DNA from: an uncultured Prevotella sp. | GTDB lineage: Bacteria > Bacteroidota > Bacteroidia > Bacteroidales > Bacteroidaceae | Direction: 5' to 3' | Assembly (NCBI GenBank): GCA_938028745.1 | Contig: CALIZL010000108.1 | Span: 1 to 33,726, forward strand | Length of the DNA: 33,726 bases | Shown here: piece after piece, positions 1 through 7,833 of the stretch | How the letters are laid out: every line of letters starts with the position of its first letter | Numbering within the stretch: position 1 is the first letter of the stretch | The notes under the pieces: generated by a model | Database searches by the model: none | Seen by the model: the letters and a program-made list of their open reading frames with translations, nothing else | What the model was told of the DNA's origin: nothing | Made by a program: the position numbers and the translations under genes

Positions 1-21
1 ACTATAATAGGCATCAGAAAG

Positions 22-81
22 AAAGTGAAAAGACAAGCAAGGTTACAAAACTTGTTTCAAAGTGAAAAGAGAATCAAGGTT
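22..81. repeat. Two-copy imperfect direct repeat, 37-bp period
   Basis: A 23-base block (22-44) recurs at 59-81 with two mismatches; the shared core is AAAGTGAAAAGA followed by CAAGGTT. It lies in the non-coding left edge of the window. I see no gene in 1-206 apart from this repeat and the hairpin at 128-149. Confidence 0.7.
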
Positions 82-127
82 GCGAATCCATCTTCAACTT
101 GCCACCGAAACAGCAGGTCATATCACT

Positions 128-149
128 CCCCTCTCCCCTTGGAGAGGGG
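128..149. repeat. GC-rich hairpin, REP-like or terminator-like
   Basis: Perfect 9-bp inverted repeat: CCCCTCTCC, loop CCTT, GGAGAGGGG, followed on the + strand by a G-rich tail. It sits about 60 bases past the stop codon of the dipeptidase gene, so it could end that transcript, although no U-run follows it on the minus strand. Its form resembles the short GC-rich palindromes scattered between genes in many Bacteroidota genomes. Whether it is a dispersed repeat needs a genome search. Confidence 0.55.
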
Positions 150-206
150 CTGGGGGTGGGGCCGGTTGTGAACCCTGTTTCGCGTGGTGGTACGGACACA
201 AACAAC

Positions 207-869
207 TTACTTTATCACCTTATAATGCCGTTTTGCCTCGGCTCTCGACTTAAAGTTAAAGTGCCACCACTCTGTGCGAAGGGGCTTAAAGCCTGCGTAT
301 CGCATAACCTGGCGCAACAATTGGCGGTTTTGTTGTGCGCGTTTGCTGATTATGCCCTTGGCAACAAGCTGGTTTTCGGTGTCGATGTGAGCCTCTGGAC
401 CCAAGTGGTCTATCTTCGTTCCCATAGTTATGCTGTCGCCCTTAGCATCGCAAAGGGTAATGTCCACCGCCAAACCATAATTATGTAGCCCACCACCATT
501 GGCAGGGTTACTCACGTATGGTTTCATCGACGTGTTCTTCACCTTGTTCCACATCTTTTGCTGAATGTGCATGGGGCGTGCAGCATCGTATATTTTCAGA
601 CTTAATTCGGGGCGCAACTGTTTTAGTCGCTTTTGCGCCTTTACAAGCGCAGCGGCCGCATCCGGATGCAAATAGGCTTGGCGCAAGTCGTCGTAAAGCA
701 CAACACCAACAAAGTTGTCGGCACGCGCATACATCAACGACACTTGCAATGTGGGGTCTAACTCGCGCACATTAACATATCCTGCAAGGCTCAACGCCTC
801 CTCTGTTTTGCTAGTCTGTGACTTGGCAGGGAGGACGAAAAACGGAAAAAGGAGGAGGAATTTGAACAT
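207..869 (-). CDS. Exported D-alanyl-D-alanine dipeptidase (VanX/DdpX family, M15D)
   Basis: A 220-residue protein predicted to be a zinc dipeptidase that cleaves D-Ala-D-Ala in the periplasm. Residues 1-18 form a hydrophobic signal peptide ending near AKSQ. The M15 zinc site is visible: H129 and D136 in LHNYGLAVD, and the E200-W-W-H203 motif with catalytic Glu and zinc His. R98 in YDAARP matches the conserved Arg of VanX-like enzymes. Length is typical for the family. It is separated from the gene upstream of it by 417 bases of repeat-rich DNA, so it probably has its own promoter, which I could not find. The likely role is cell-wall precursor or D-Ala recycling, not glycopeptide resistance, as no vanH/vanA-type partner is present. 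Start: ATG at 869. Confidence 0.9.
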   Translation of the reverse strand: MFKFLLLFPFFVLPAKSQTSKTEEALSLAGYVNVRELDPTLQVSLMYARADNFVGVVLYDDLRQAYLHPDAAAALVKAQKRLKQLRPELSLKIYDAARPMHIQQKMWNKVKNTSMKPYVSNPANGGGLHNYGLAVDITLCDAKGDSITMGTKIDHLGPEAHIDTENQLVAKGIISKRAQQNRQLLRQVMRYAGFKPLRTEWWHFNFKSRAEAKRHYKVIK

Positions 870-957
870 ATTGATTATTGAAACGTGTGATTAACAAGTT
901 GACGAGTTAATGGTTTTACGTGCATTAGTTTAGTAAGCTAGCGGGGTAATAGGCTTT

Positions 958-1161
958 CTAGATGTACTAGTTGTTGTAGTTATACTAGTTGTTCTAGTTA
1001 TACTAGTTGTTGTAGTTGTCCTAGTTGTTCTAGTTATTCTAGTTGTTATAGTTGTGCTAGTTGTTCTAGTTTTCCTAGTTTTCCTAGTTGTTCTAGTTGT
1101 TCTAGTCTTTCTAGTTTTCCTAGATATACTAGCAGTTCTAGTTTATCTAGTTATACTAGTT
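958..1161. repeat. 9-bp tandem array (CTAGTTGTT), about 23 units
   Basis: The unit CTAGTTGTT and its variants repeat every 9 bases for 204 bases without a phase break; 20 of the 23 units begin with CTAG. The exceptions (GTAG at 976 and 1012, ATAG at 1048) are exactly 36 bases apart, so 967-1074 is built of three 36-bp higher-order units. It lies between the dipeptidase gene and the nucleotidyltransferase gene. The + strand can be read as a Leu/Val-rich ORF, but this simply follows from the repeat and I do not call it a gene. Confidence 0.95.
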
Positions 1162-1179
1162 AAAAGGACGTTAGCCATC

Positions 1180-1291
1180 TTTTCACCCTTTCACCTTTTC
1201 ACCTTTTCACCCTTTCACCTTTTCACCTTTTCACCTTTTCACCTTTTCACCTTTTCACCTTTTCACCCTTTCACCCTTTCACCCTTTCACC
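1180..1291. repeat. 8-bp tandem array (TTTTCACC/CTTTCACC), 14 units
   Basis: Fourteen units of TTTTCACC or CTTTCACC (GGTGAAAA or GGTGAAAG on the minus strand) run without interruption. The rightmost unit overlaps the end of the nucleotidyltransferase gene: its TGA stop at 1287-1289 is the TGA inside GGTGAAAG. The 8-bp period is not a multiple of three, but the array lies after the stop codon, so copy-number change would alter only the 3' untranslated region. Confidence 0.95.
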
Positions 1292-2360
1292 TTTTTCCAA
1301 AGCCCAACCTTAACATCTTTCGGGGCATCTCTTTAAGGATGGTGGCGCGTATCTCGCGGGGCGACAACCGCCAAAACAATCGGTAATGGCGCAACTTGCG
1401 AATGGTGGCCTCAACGTTATAGCGCATACCTGAGCGCACAGCCGTGGTAGACATGTGCTTGCCAAAGTTGCCACCCGTGAACACGATGTCGAGAACGGCT
1501 GGCTGGTAACGTGCATCGCCAGGACTAATGGCGAAGGGGAACTCGTGGGCTGGCAAGCCAAGCTTATCTATCAGCACGCTGCCTATGGCGCAAAAGGCAC
1601 GATAGAAACCCATTGTGCGAAGATGCTGTGCAAGCGCATGGCGGTCTATCTGTTCGCGATGACGATGCAACAGCACCATCAAATCGCAGAACTGGCGCAG
1701 CCCCACACCCAATTCCACCAAATGATGGTAAAGGTGAAGGAAGGTATACAGCACGTTGAGTGTAGGCGGAAGCGTGGCAACAGGCACGCCTTGGATGGCG
1801 ATTTGCTCGGCAGGGGCATCGGCCAACAGCCTTTCCCAATAGGCCTGTATGCCCTTGCTGTTGAACTTTATCATGCGGAAGTGCATCTCTAACGGCACTT
1901 CACGATGGGTAAACTCGCGGTGTTGCTCGCTTTCTTCGCCTTTAAGGGCGATACCCCACGCCTGTTGCAAAAGGTGTTCGGCGCGCGTAAAGTCGGCAGG
2001 AACGCAATAGAAGTCGATATCGCCTGGCGTTCGTGCCAAGGGATAAGGGTAGAGTTGCGCAAGGGTTTGCCCCTTAAAGATGCGATAATCTATCCCGTTG
2101 CCGCCCAGAATACCCGCCAAATCTTTGGCCACACCGCTCACTTTATTGTTGAGTTGCTCTATCATCATGGTTCGCGAATAGGCCGTCAGCGCGTCGGCAC
2201 GCTCCAACTTCACATTGTTGCGTATCAATGCGCCCATCACCAACCCCTCTACCGTTTGTTTGGCGGCAGCCTGTTGCAGCACAACAAACTGCTGGTGGTT
2301 GAGGGAAGTGAATGGCAATGGCGTTTGCCAAAACTCGTTATGCAAAAGAGAGAATAGCAT
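1287..2360 (-). CDS. Predicted nucleotidyltransferase, NTP_transf_5-like
   Basis: A 357-residue soluble protein resembling the uncharacterised nucleotidyltransferase family NTP_transf_5 (Pfam PF14907). The signature lies around residues 90-120: a Lys-Gly pair in YRIFKGQTLAQLYP followed by RTPGDIDFYC, where the DID pair would bind the metal ion as in other pol-beta-type nucleotidyltransferases. The rest of the protein is mostly helical, with a His-rich stretch near the middle (FLHLYHHLVELG). It is the last gene after the glycan operon, 185 bases downstream of the dehydratase gene, with no promoter seen between, so read-through is possible. Members are often found near glycan loci, but the substrate is unknown. 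Start: ATG at 2360. The final codons run directly into the 8-bp repeat array. Confidence 0.75.
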   Translation of the reverse strand: MLFSLLHNEFWQTPLPFTSLNHQQFVVLQQAAAKQTVEGLVMGALIRNNVKLERADALTAYSRTMMIEQLNNKVSGVAKDLAGILGGNGIDYRIFKGQTLAQLYPYPLARTPGDIDFYCVPADFTRAEHLLQQAWGIALKGEESEQHREFTHREVPLEMHFRMIKFNSKGIQAYWERLLADAPAEQIAIQGVPVATLPPTLNVLYTFLHLYHHLVELGVGLRQFCDLMVLLHRHREQIDRHALAQHLRTMGFYRAFCAIGSVLIDKLGLPAHEFPFAISPGDARYQPAVLDIVFTGGNFGKHMSTTAVRSGMRYNVEATIRKLRHYRLFWRLSPREIRATILKEMPRKMLRLGFGKR

Positions 2361-2545
2361 GGATAAGGGGAAATGGGTTAAAACTTTGAGATAAGTATAT
2401 GTGGAACCTAATAAAAAGAATGGGAGGGATGATTAATGGAACTGCTGAGAGGGGGAAGGGTTAGCTACATTAAGCCTTACCTTTTATACATCCGCTCATC
2501 GGTTGCATTAATATCATCACTCCCATCGGGCGATGTCAACACGAA

Positions 2546-4468
2546 TTAGTCTAGCTCTGCGTACACAGAGTTCTTGCTCTTAAATTCGGGAACAATCTGT
2601 TTCATCTTACGCACGATATTCATTTCGTCGTAAGTATGCGAGATAGATACGAGTTCCATCACGTCGGTGTTAACCTGTTCGTAATCGTACTCGCGCACCT
2701 TAGCGATGCGAATTTTGGGGTTGAATGAGGGCAGTGTACCCTCTTCGTCGTTGAGTACTTCTTCGTAAAGTTTCTCACCAGCACGCAACCCCGTGTATTG
2801 TATATCGATGTTCTTAGCCCCCGAAAGGCGTATCATACGCTTAGCCAAGTCGGCTATTCGCACGGGTTTGCCCATATCGAAGACGAAAATCTCGCCGCCG
2901 TTGCCCTTCGTTCCCGCTTCCAGCACCAGCTTACAGGCCTCGGGTATGAGCATGAAGAAACGAATGATGTTGGGGTCGGTAACGGTTACGGGGCCTCCGG
3001 CCTTAATCTGCCGCTCGAAAAGCGGGATAACAGAGCCGTTAGAGCCCAGCACATTGCCAAAGCGCGTGGTAACAAATTGCGTATTGCCGTGCATCTTGCC
3101 CTCTTTCTCGGCCTTATCTAGGGCCTGTACGTAAATCTCGCAAATGCGTTTAGAACAGCCCATCACGTTGGTGGGGTTCACTGCCTTATCGGTAGACACC
3201 ATCACGAACTTCTTTACGCCGTATTTCAGACTGAGGTCGGCCACCACCTTCGTTCCCCACACGTTGTTTTGTATGCTCTCGCTGGGGTTGTTTTCCATCA
3301 TGGGCACGTGCTTATAAGCGGCAGCGTGGAACACGTAATCGGGACGGAATGTAGAGAAGATGCCCTCCATGCGGTCGCGATTGGCGATAGAGGCGATAAC
3401 GGTATATGATTTAATGGCCGGATAATCGTTTTCCATCATCAGGCGGATGTCGTGCTGCGGAGTTTCGGCTTGGTCTACCAGCATCAGTTCTGCGGGATGG
3501 AACAGGCATACCTGGCGAACCATTTCACTGCCAATACTACCTGCCGAACCCGTGATGAGTATCTTCTTGCCCCTAAGTAGGTTGCCCACGCTCTGCATGT
3601 CTATTTGTATCTGGTCGCGCGGCAGCAAGTCTTCGATGCTAATTTCTTTCAGCGTGTTCACCACCTTACCCGATGCATCGGCATCCCACTCTTGTACGCC
3701 TTCGGTCATATAGATGTTCACGCCAGCCTCGATAAGAATGTCTTGCAAGCGTGTGTCGTCGCGAAACACCTCGTTGCGCAAGGGCGATACCAACACGGCA
3801 TTGATGCGGTTCTCCTTAATAATACGGAGAAGTTCGTCGTCTACCTCATACACTTTCTTACCCATAAGGTAGTGGTTGGCAAAGCCTTCCTCGTGAGAGA
3901 TGAAGCCAAAGAGGCGGAACTGCTGCGGTTTCTGGGCAGCAATGTTCTTGGCCAAACCTACACCACCCTCGCGTACACCATATATCAATGCGCGTTTGGC
4001 TTGTCCCGTATCGAACACCGTATCGTAAATACCTTTTATCATGATGCGGAAAGTCCACAGCAAGATGGTGGTTACAAGGTAGATGGAAACGATATGGCGC
4101 AGATGCAACGGAACAATGTGCTGATGAATCTCGGCCCAAAAGATGATTGGATAATGCAGAACGACAACGATAACAAACCCCAAACCCATAGCATAGGCCA
4201 CCCGTTTGAGGTCGACAAACGACGAAAAGCGTATCACCCCAGCATAAGTGTGGAACACGCGAAAGCCTATCACGTTGAATACCTGATAAAGCAACAGCGT
4301 GTTAACGATGGGCACGATGTTTGTGGCTGTGCGTGAGAAACGGAAAAACAAGGTACACACGAAAAGACCGCCAAGCAAACAGATAATGCAGTCGATAAGG
4401 AAGATGCACCAATAGGGCAAAGAGTCTTTACGGAAGTACCAGTTAACTAGTTTATTAAAAGACAACAT
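2546..4468 (-). CDS. Membrane UDP-GlcNAc 4,6-dehydratase (WbpM/PglF/CapD family)
   Basis: A 640-residue protein of the long membrane-bound dehydratase family, which turns UDP-GlcNAc into UDP-2-acetamido-2,6-dideoxy-4-ketohexose. Four transmembrane segments fill roughly residues 20-145. A second Rossmann-like domain covers about 158-260, and the catalytic SDR domain begins with GSAGSIGSE (307-315). The active-site segment STDKAVNPTNVMGCSK (425-440) has Met in place of the usual Tyr in the YxxxK motif, which is typical of this subfamily. Length is standard. Together with the WbpL-like transferase and the reductase upstream it forms the set that makes and loads a 6-deoxy-HexNAc (FucNAc or QuiNAc) on undecaprenyl phosphate. 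It starts 37 bases after the stop of the WbpL-like gene. Confidence 0.93.
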   Translation of the reverse strand: MLSFNKLVNWYFRKDSLPYWCIFLIDCIICLLGGLFVCTLFFRFSRTATNIVPIVNTLLLYQVFNVIGFRVFHTYAGVIRFSSFVDLKRVAYAMGLGFVIVVVLHYPIIFWAEIHQHIVPLHLRHIVSIYLVTTILLWTFRIMIKGIYDTVFDTGQAKRALIYGVREGGVGLAKNIAAQKPQQFRLFGFISHEEGFANHYLMGKKVYEVDDELLRIIKENRINAVLVSPLRNEVFRDDTRLQDILIEAGVNIYMTEGVQEWDADASGKVVNTLKEISIEDLLPRDQIQIDMQSVGNLLRGKKILITGSAGSIGSEMVRQVCLFHPAELMLVDQAETPQHDIRLMMENDYPAIKSYTVIASIANRDRMEGIFSTFRPDYVFHAAAYKHVPMMENNPSESIQNNVWGTKVVADLSLKYGVKKFVMVSTDKAVNPTNVMGCSKRICEIYVQALDKAEKEGKMHGNTQFVTTRFGNVLGSNGSVIPLFERQIKAGGPVTVTDPNIIRFFMLIPEACKLVLEAGTKGNGGEIFVFDMGKPVRIADLAKRMIRLSGAKNIDIQYTGLRAGEKLYEEVLNDEEGTLPSFNPKIRIAKVREYDYEQVNTDVMELVSISHTYDEMNIVRKMKQIVPEFKSKNSVYAELD

Positions 4469-4505
4469 AAAATCTAATTGTGTTTTTTATACTTATGTTT
4501 TAGCA

Positions 4506-5456
4506 TCAGTTACGCTGCAGGTGTAGATGAAAAAACCTCTTCATAAAAAGGATATACGCCAAAGACAATACCACAACCACAGCGGCAAACATTATCAAGC
4601 CAGGGTTTAACAAGTAAACAAAACAAGCCAAAGCTTGTAGGCACATGTAAATGGCCGACACCAAGACATGAGGTATCTTTAGCTCGTTGGCCATTAGCTG
4701 ATAGGCATGCTTGCGATGGGGTTCGGATAGCTTCTCATGCAGTAAAATACGATGAATGAGTGTAAGCGTACCATCTACACCATAAACAGCGAGGAAAGCA
4801 AACCACGAGAAGTCGTTGGTTAACAACACCAACTTGCAAATAAAGAACAATATGACAAACGCGATGGCCACAGCTCCCACGTCGCCAGCAAAACACTTGG
4901 CTCGCGTTCTAAAGTTGAAGAAACAGAACACAAGTACAGAAATAAGACTAAACAAAATAAAACGAGGGTCGACAAACTCTACGACATGGTGGTTAACATA
5001 CAACAACGCCACCAATACCACTAGTGCATATCCCCCTGTGATGCCATTCACGCCATCCATAAAGTTGAAGACATTAATGGCCCCGGCACAAACGAAGAGC
5101 ATAATGGGAATAAGCCACCACAAAGAAGAAGTGAGCAAACCCAACTGCTGACACATTAAGAGCATGGCCACAAAATGTACCAGAAGCCTTATGCGTGGGG
5201 GCAACGAGCTAACGTCGTCGTAAAAACTGATGCACGAAATCATCAACATCCCCACGATAAACCACGGATAAGCAAAACCCGAATAAATAAAGTAGACCAA
5301 GACAACAAAAGGAAACACGATACCGCCTCCGCGCAAGGTAACCGCCTTTGACGACCCACGTTCAGAGGGTCGGTCTACAATATTGTACTTCGAAGCAATT
5401 TTAAAATACAACAGTTCGAAGAGAAATGCAAGAACAACAATTAACAGATAAATCAT
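4506..5456 (-). CDS. Undecaprenyl-phosphate HexNAc-1-phosphate transferase (WbpL/WecA-like)
   Basis: A 316-residue polytopic membrane protein of the MraY/WecA family that starts the repeat unit by moving a sugar-1-phosphate from a UDP-HexNAc to undecaprenyl phosphate on the inner face of the membrane. Family motifs are all present: Asp pair D80-D81, NFMDGVNGI (131-139), GDVGA (191-195) and the basic HRKH loop (247-250) of the substrate pocket. About ten membrane helices are predicted from hydrophobicity. Its start codon (ATG at 5456) is one base after the stop of the reductase gene, so the two are almost certainly co-translated. From this pairing the sugar is most likely the 6-deoxy-HexNAc made by its neighbours, rather than GlcNAc. 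Confidence 0.92.
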   Translation of the reverse strand: MIYLLIVVLAFLFELLYFKIASKYNIVDRPSERGSSKAVTLRGGGIVFPFVVLVYFIYSGFAYPWFIVGMLMISCISFYDDVSSLPPRIRLLVHFVAMLLMCQQLGLLTSSLWWLIPIMLFVCAGAINVFNFMDGVNGITGGYALVVLVALLYVNHHVVEFVDPRFILFSLISVLVFCFFNFRTRAKCFAGDVGAVAIAFVILFFICKLVLLTNDFSWFAFLAVYGVDGTLTLIHRILLHEKLSEPHRKHAYQLMANELKIPHVLVSAIYMCLQALACFVYLLNPGLIMFAAVVVVLSLAYILFMKRFFHLHLQRN

Positions 5457-5457
5457 C

Positions 5458-6393
5458 TCAATGCTTAATAAAACTCCTTATTGTTTTTTCAAGACCCGCT
5501 TTCGAGTCGATGGGCAACTGGTCAACACCCAGCGCCTTTTTTATCTTTTGGTTAGACACTACATAACTCTCGGTTAACTTAGCAAGCCTTTGGGTGTTAA
5601 GCGGCAAATGCAACACATTACCCACCTTAGCAAACAAGCCTATTAGTGCAGGCGAGACATTCCATATCCGACACTTCTTGCCCATTACGCCACAGATAAT
5701 CTCGATTAAGGCGTTTGTAGACAAAGGATTGTCGTCGGCAATATTATAAGCACCACCAGGAATATCTCTGTTAAGCAATTCGGACACGATGAGACAGACA
5801 TTGTCGATGGAAGCAAACGAACGGCTGTTGCTGAATGCGCCCAACGGCCAAGGAATGCCTTTAGACACCAATTTATAAAGCAGGTTAAGGTTGCCTTTGT
5901 TACCTTCGCCATGCATCATACATGGACGTAGGATATACACCTGCTTGTTAGGAGCAGGATGAGTTTGGATGTAACGTTCAGCTTCCAGTTTACTTTCGCC
6001 ATAAGGTCCTTTGGGTTTTGGCTCATTATCTTCGGTAAGTACACTTGTACCCAGCTCGTCGGCAATGGCTTTCACTGTGCTAAAGAAAAGGAATTTAGAG
6101 GCAGACGATTGTACGAAATAGTTGTAGAGATTAACCGTGAGGTCTCTGTTCACCTTGAAATAAACGTCAGCCTTAGCTTGGTTTTTGGTATCATGAGCCT
6201 TACCTGCAAGATGTATTATGGCATCAACTTCGGGCAAAGTGGCATTATCGAGGTCGCTCCACGTGTATATTTTATCAACGCCAGCCATTTCGCCTGCTGT
6301 ACGCGCCAACCCGAAAATGCGATGTTTTCCAGACAACTGGGCCACAAGATTTTGACCCACGAAGCCATGCAAGCCTGTTATAAGTATGTTCAT
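5458..6393 (-). CDS. NAD-dependent epimerase/4-reductase (WbpV/WbpK-like)
   Basis: A 311-residue extended SDR enzyme. The NAD-binding motif G7-LH-G10-FV-G13 is at the N-terminus, and the catalytic Y131-GES-K135 with upstream Ser105 (FFSTVKA) gives an intact SDR triad. It is predicted to reduce the 4-keto group of UDP-2-acetamido-2,6-dideoxy-4-ketohexose to UDP-FucNAc or UDP-QuiNAc. That assignment comes mainly from its position between the glycosyltransferases and the WbpL/WbpM-like pair, a grouping known from Pseudomonas O-antigen and Bacteroides capsule loci. The stereochemistry of the product cannot be read from the sequence. Start: ATG at 6393. A 181-base gap, in which I see no gene, separates it from the GT4 upstream. 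Confidence 0.87.
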   Translation of the reverse strand: MNILITGLHGFVGQNLVAQLSGKHRIFGLARTAGEMAGVDKIYTWSDLDNATLPEVDAIIHLAGKAHDTKNQAKADVYFKVNRDLTVNLYNYFVQSSASKFLFFSTVKAIADELGTSVLTEDNEPKPKGPYGESKLEAERYIQTHPAPNKQVYILRPCMMHGEGNKGNLNLLYKLVSKGIPWPLGAFSNSRSFASIDNVCLIVSELLNRDIPGGAYNIADDNPLSTNALIEIICGVMGKKCRIWNVSPALIGLFAKVGNVLHLPLNTQRLAKLTESYVVSNQKIKKALGVDQLPIDSKAGLEKTIRSFIKH

Positions 6394-6574
6394 GTTAAAA
6401 TGTTAAATTCATAATGCGGTGCTAAGCCTTTGCGTAAGTGTTTTTGCACCTATATATTTTATACCCTAATATTTCCCTTATCCCTGATAAAAGTAAGAAA
6501 ATGCTTTGTGAGCAGTGCCTTAACAAATTGAGTGGCCAATAAAAGAGGCGTTGCTTGAGACCTTTAGATTTGTG

Positions 6575-7735
6575 TTAGGCTTTGGAAGACGGAGCATACA
6601 AGCGCTTAATTTCTTCCCATACCCTAAGGTTATCAAAGTTAAGCGTAACCCATGAGCGTACTTGCTCTTTAGAGAACAAGCGTTCGCCCCTAGACATCTC
6701 CTCAATAACTTGAGCAAGCTGTTGAGGGGCTCGGTCGACAAACACGCCCGTTTGGCCATCCACAATCGAGTCGCAACATCCCGTTACGCGCGTTGTTAGC
6801 ACAGGCACACCCATCGACTGCGCTTCGAGCGTACCCGTGGGGAAACCTTCACGATAACTCATCAAAACATAGACATTCATCATGGCATAGAAATATTCCA
6901 TGTCTTCGTTCTGAAAATCGGTAAAAACAATCTGCGGGTCGTTCTTTATTCTGTCTTGAATAGCTTGCGGTAATGCATCTCGTTCTTCGAACATGCCCAC
7001 CAAGAGCAGCTTAAGTCGAGGGTTATTAGCCTTTATCAGCTGGAAGGCATCCACCAATTCTATAATTCCTTTGTCTCTTACCAATCGTCCGGTATAGCCC
7101 ACAACCCAGTCGGTTTCATTAATTCCCCATTTACTTCTAAACTCGGCCATCTTTGTGGGGTTGATGTTCTGTGGATTGAACTTGCCTTGTGTATCCACTC
7201 CCGAACAAGTACCCTTACCCAACACAATTTGCTTACGTGCAGGAGCAAGTTTGTCTTTGATGCTTTGTTCCAATACAGAGGGACTTACACAGACAATCTT
7301 AGTTGCAAGCAGAGAGGCAAGGCGGTCTACACTCATCAGAATAAACCGTTTCAGGCCACTAGAAGTTTGGTAAACCAGTCCATGCCTGAAATACACACGC
7401 TTAGGAACACGCATCAACCAGGCAGCCACCATCGACAGGAGTCCGCCTTTCGGGGTATGTCCCACCACAATACCCGTTTGTGTCTCTTTGATATAACGAC
7501 AAATCTGCCTAATCGACTTAAAGTCTTGGATGGGATTGATGCTTCGTAGGATAGGTATTTCGCGATAGCCAAAATGGTGTTGCTGTGCATAAGGAGCTAA
7601 ATAAGGGCTTTCAGAGCATACAACATTCAATTCGTAACCCAATTCTCGGAAGTATTCAAACTGCCCTCCCAAGAAATAAGGGATAACGAAATAAATATTC
7701 ACCACGTGTAGTATATGCTTATCGTTATGTTTCAT
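6575..7735 (-). CDS. Glycosyltransferase family 4
   Basis: A 386-residue GT-B fold glycosyltransferase, probably cytoplasmic and adding an early sugar of the repeat unit to the lipid carrier. The C-terminal nucleotide-sugar site is clear: the EX7E motif at E296 and E304 (YREGFPTGTLE), followed by QSMGVPVL. The acceptor domain (about 1-190) has RHGLVYQ and VGHTPKG, seen in CapM/PglA-type GT4 enzymes that act on lipid-linked HexNAc. Start: ATG at 7735. Just upstream are a promoter-like TATCTTTG box and a duplicated 15-base leader, so this gene and those after it may be transcribed independently of the rest of the operon. Donor sugar unknown. Confidence 0.88.
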   Translation of the reverse strand: MKHNDKHILHVVNIYFVIPYFLGGQFEYFRELGYELNVVCSESPYLAPYAQQHHFGYREIPILRSINPIQDFKSIRQICRYIKETQTGIVVGHTPKGGLLSMVAAWLMRVPKRVYFRHGLVYQTSSGLKRFILMSVDRLASLLATKIVCVSPSVLEQSIKDKLAPARKQIVLGKGTCSGVDTQGKFNPQNINPTKMAEFRSKWGINETDWVVGYTGRLVRDKGIIELVDAFQLIKANNPRLKLLLVGMFEERDALPQAIQDRIKNDPQIVFTDFQNEDMEYFYAMMNVYVLMSYREGFPTGTLEAQSMGVPVLTTRVTGCCDSIVDGQTGVFVDRAPQQLAQVIEEMSRGERLFSKEQVRSWVTLNFDNLRVWEEIKRLYAPSSKA

Positions 7736-7764
7736 TGTTTAATAAATTGTTGTTTAATAAATTG
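7735..7764 (-). repeat. Perfect 15-bp tandem duplication in a 5' leader
   Basis: TTGTTTAATAAATTG (+ strand) occurs twice in a row at 7735-7749 and 7750-7764. The first copy touches the start codon of the GT4 gene, so the duplication covers the region where ribosomes load and lies between the putative promoter and the ATG. Confidence 0.85.
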
Positions 7765-7770
7765 TGTGAG

Positions 7771-7778
7771 CAAAGATA
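7771..7778 (-). promoter_or_regulatory. Internal promoter -7 box (TATCTTTG)
   Basis: On the minus strand TATCTTTG matches the Bacteroidota -7 consensus TAnnTTTG exactly. It lies 35 bases before the ATG of the GT4 gene, inside the 98-base gap after the preceding GT4. A partial -33 element (ATTG) lies about 21 bases upstream. This is the best promoter match I found within the main gene string; it could drive the last five or six genes. Confidence 0.5.
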
Positions 7779-7833
7779 ATGTGCCGCTTCGTTCTTTATC
7801 AATATTGAGAGCACTTAAAAAGAGAAATGCTTA

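Noticed and set aside
1054..1386. Plus-strand Leu/Val-rich ORF over the tandem arrays
   Set aside because: Its sequence is only the translation of the CTAGTTGTT and TTTTCACC repeats and then runs antisense into the nucleotidyltransferase gene; there is no independent sign of coding.
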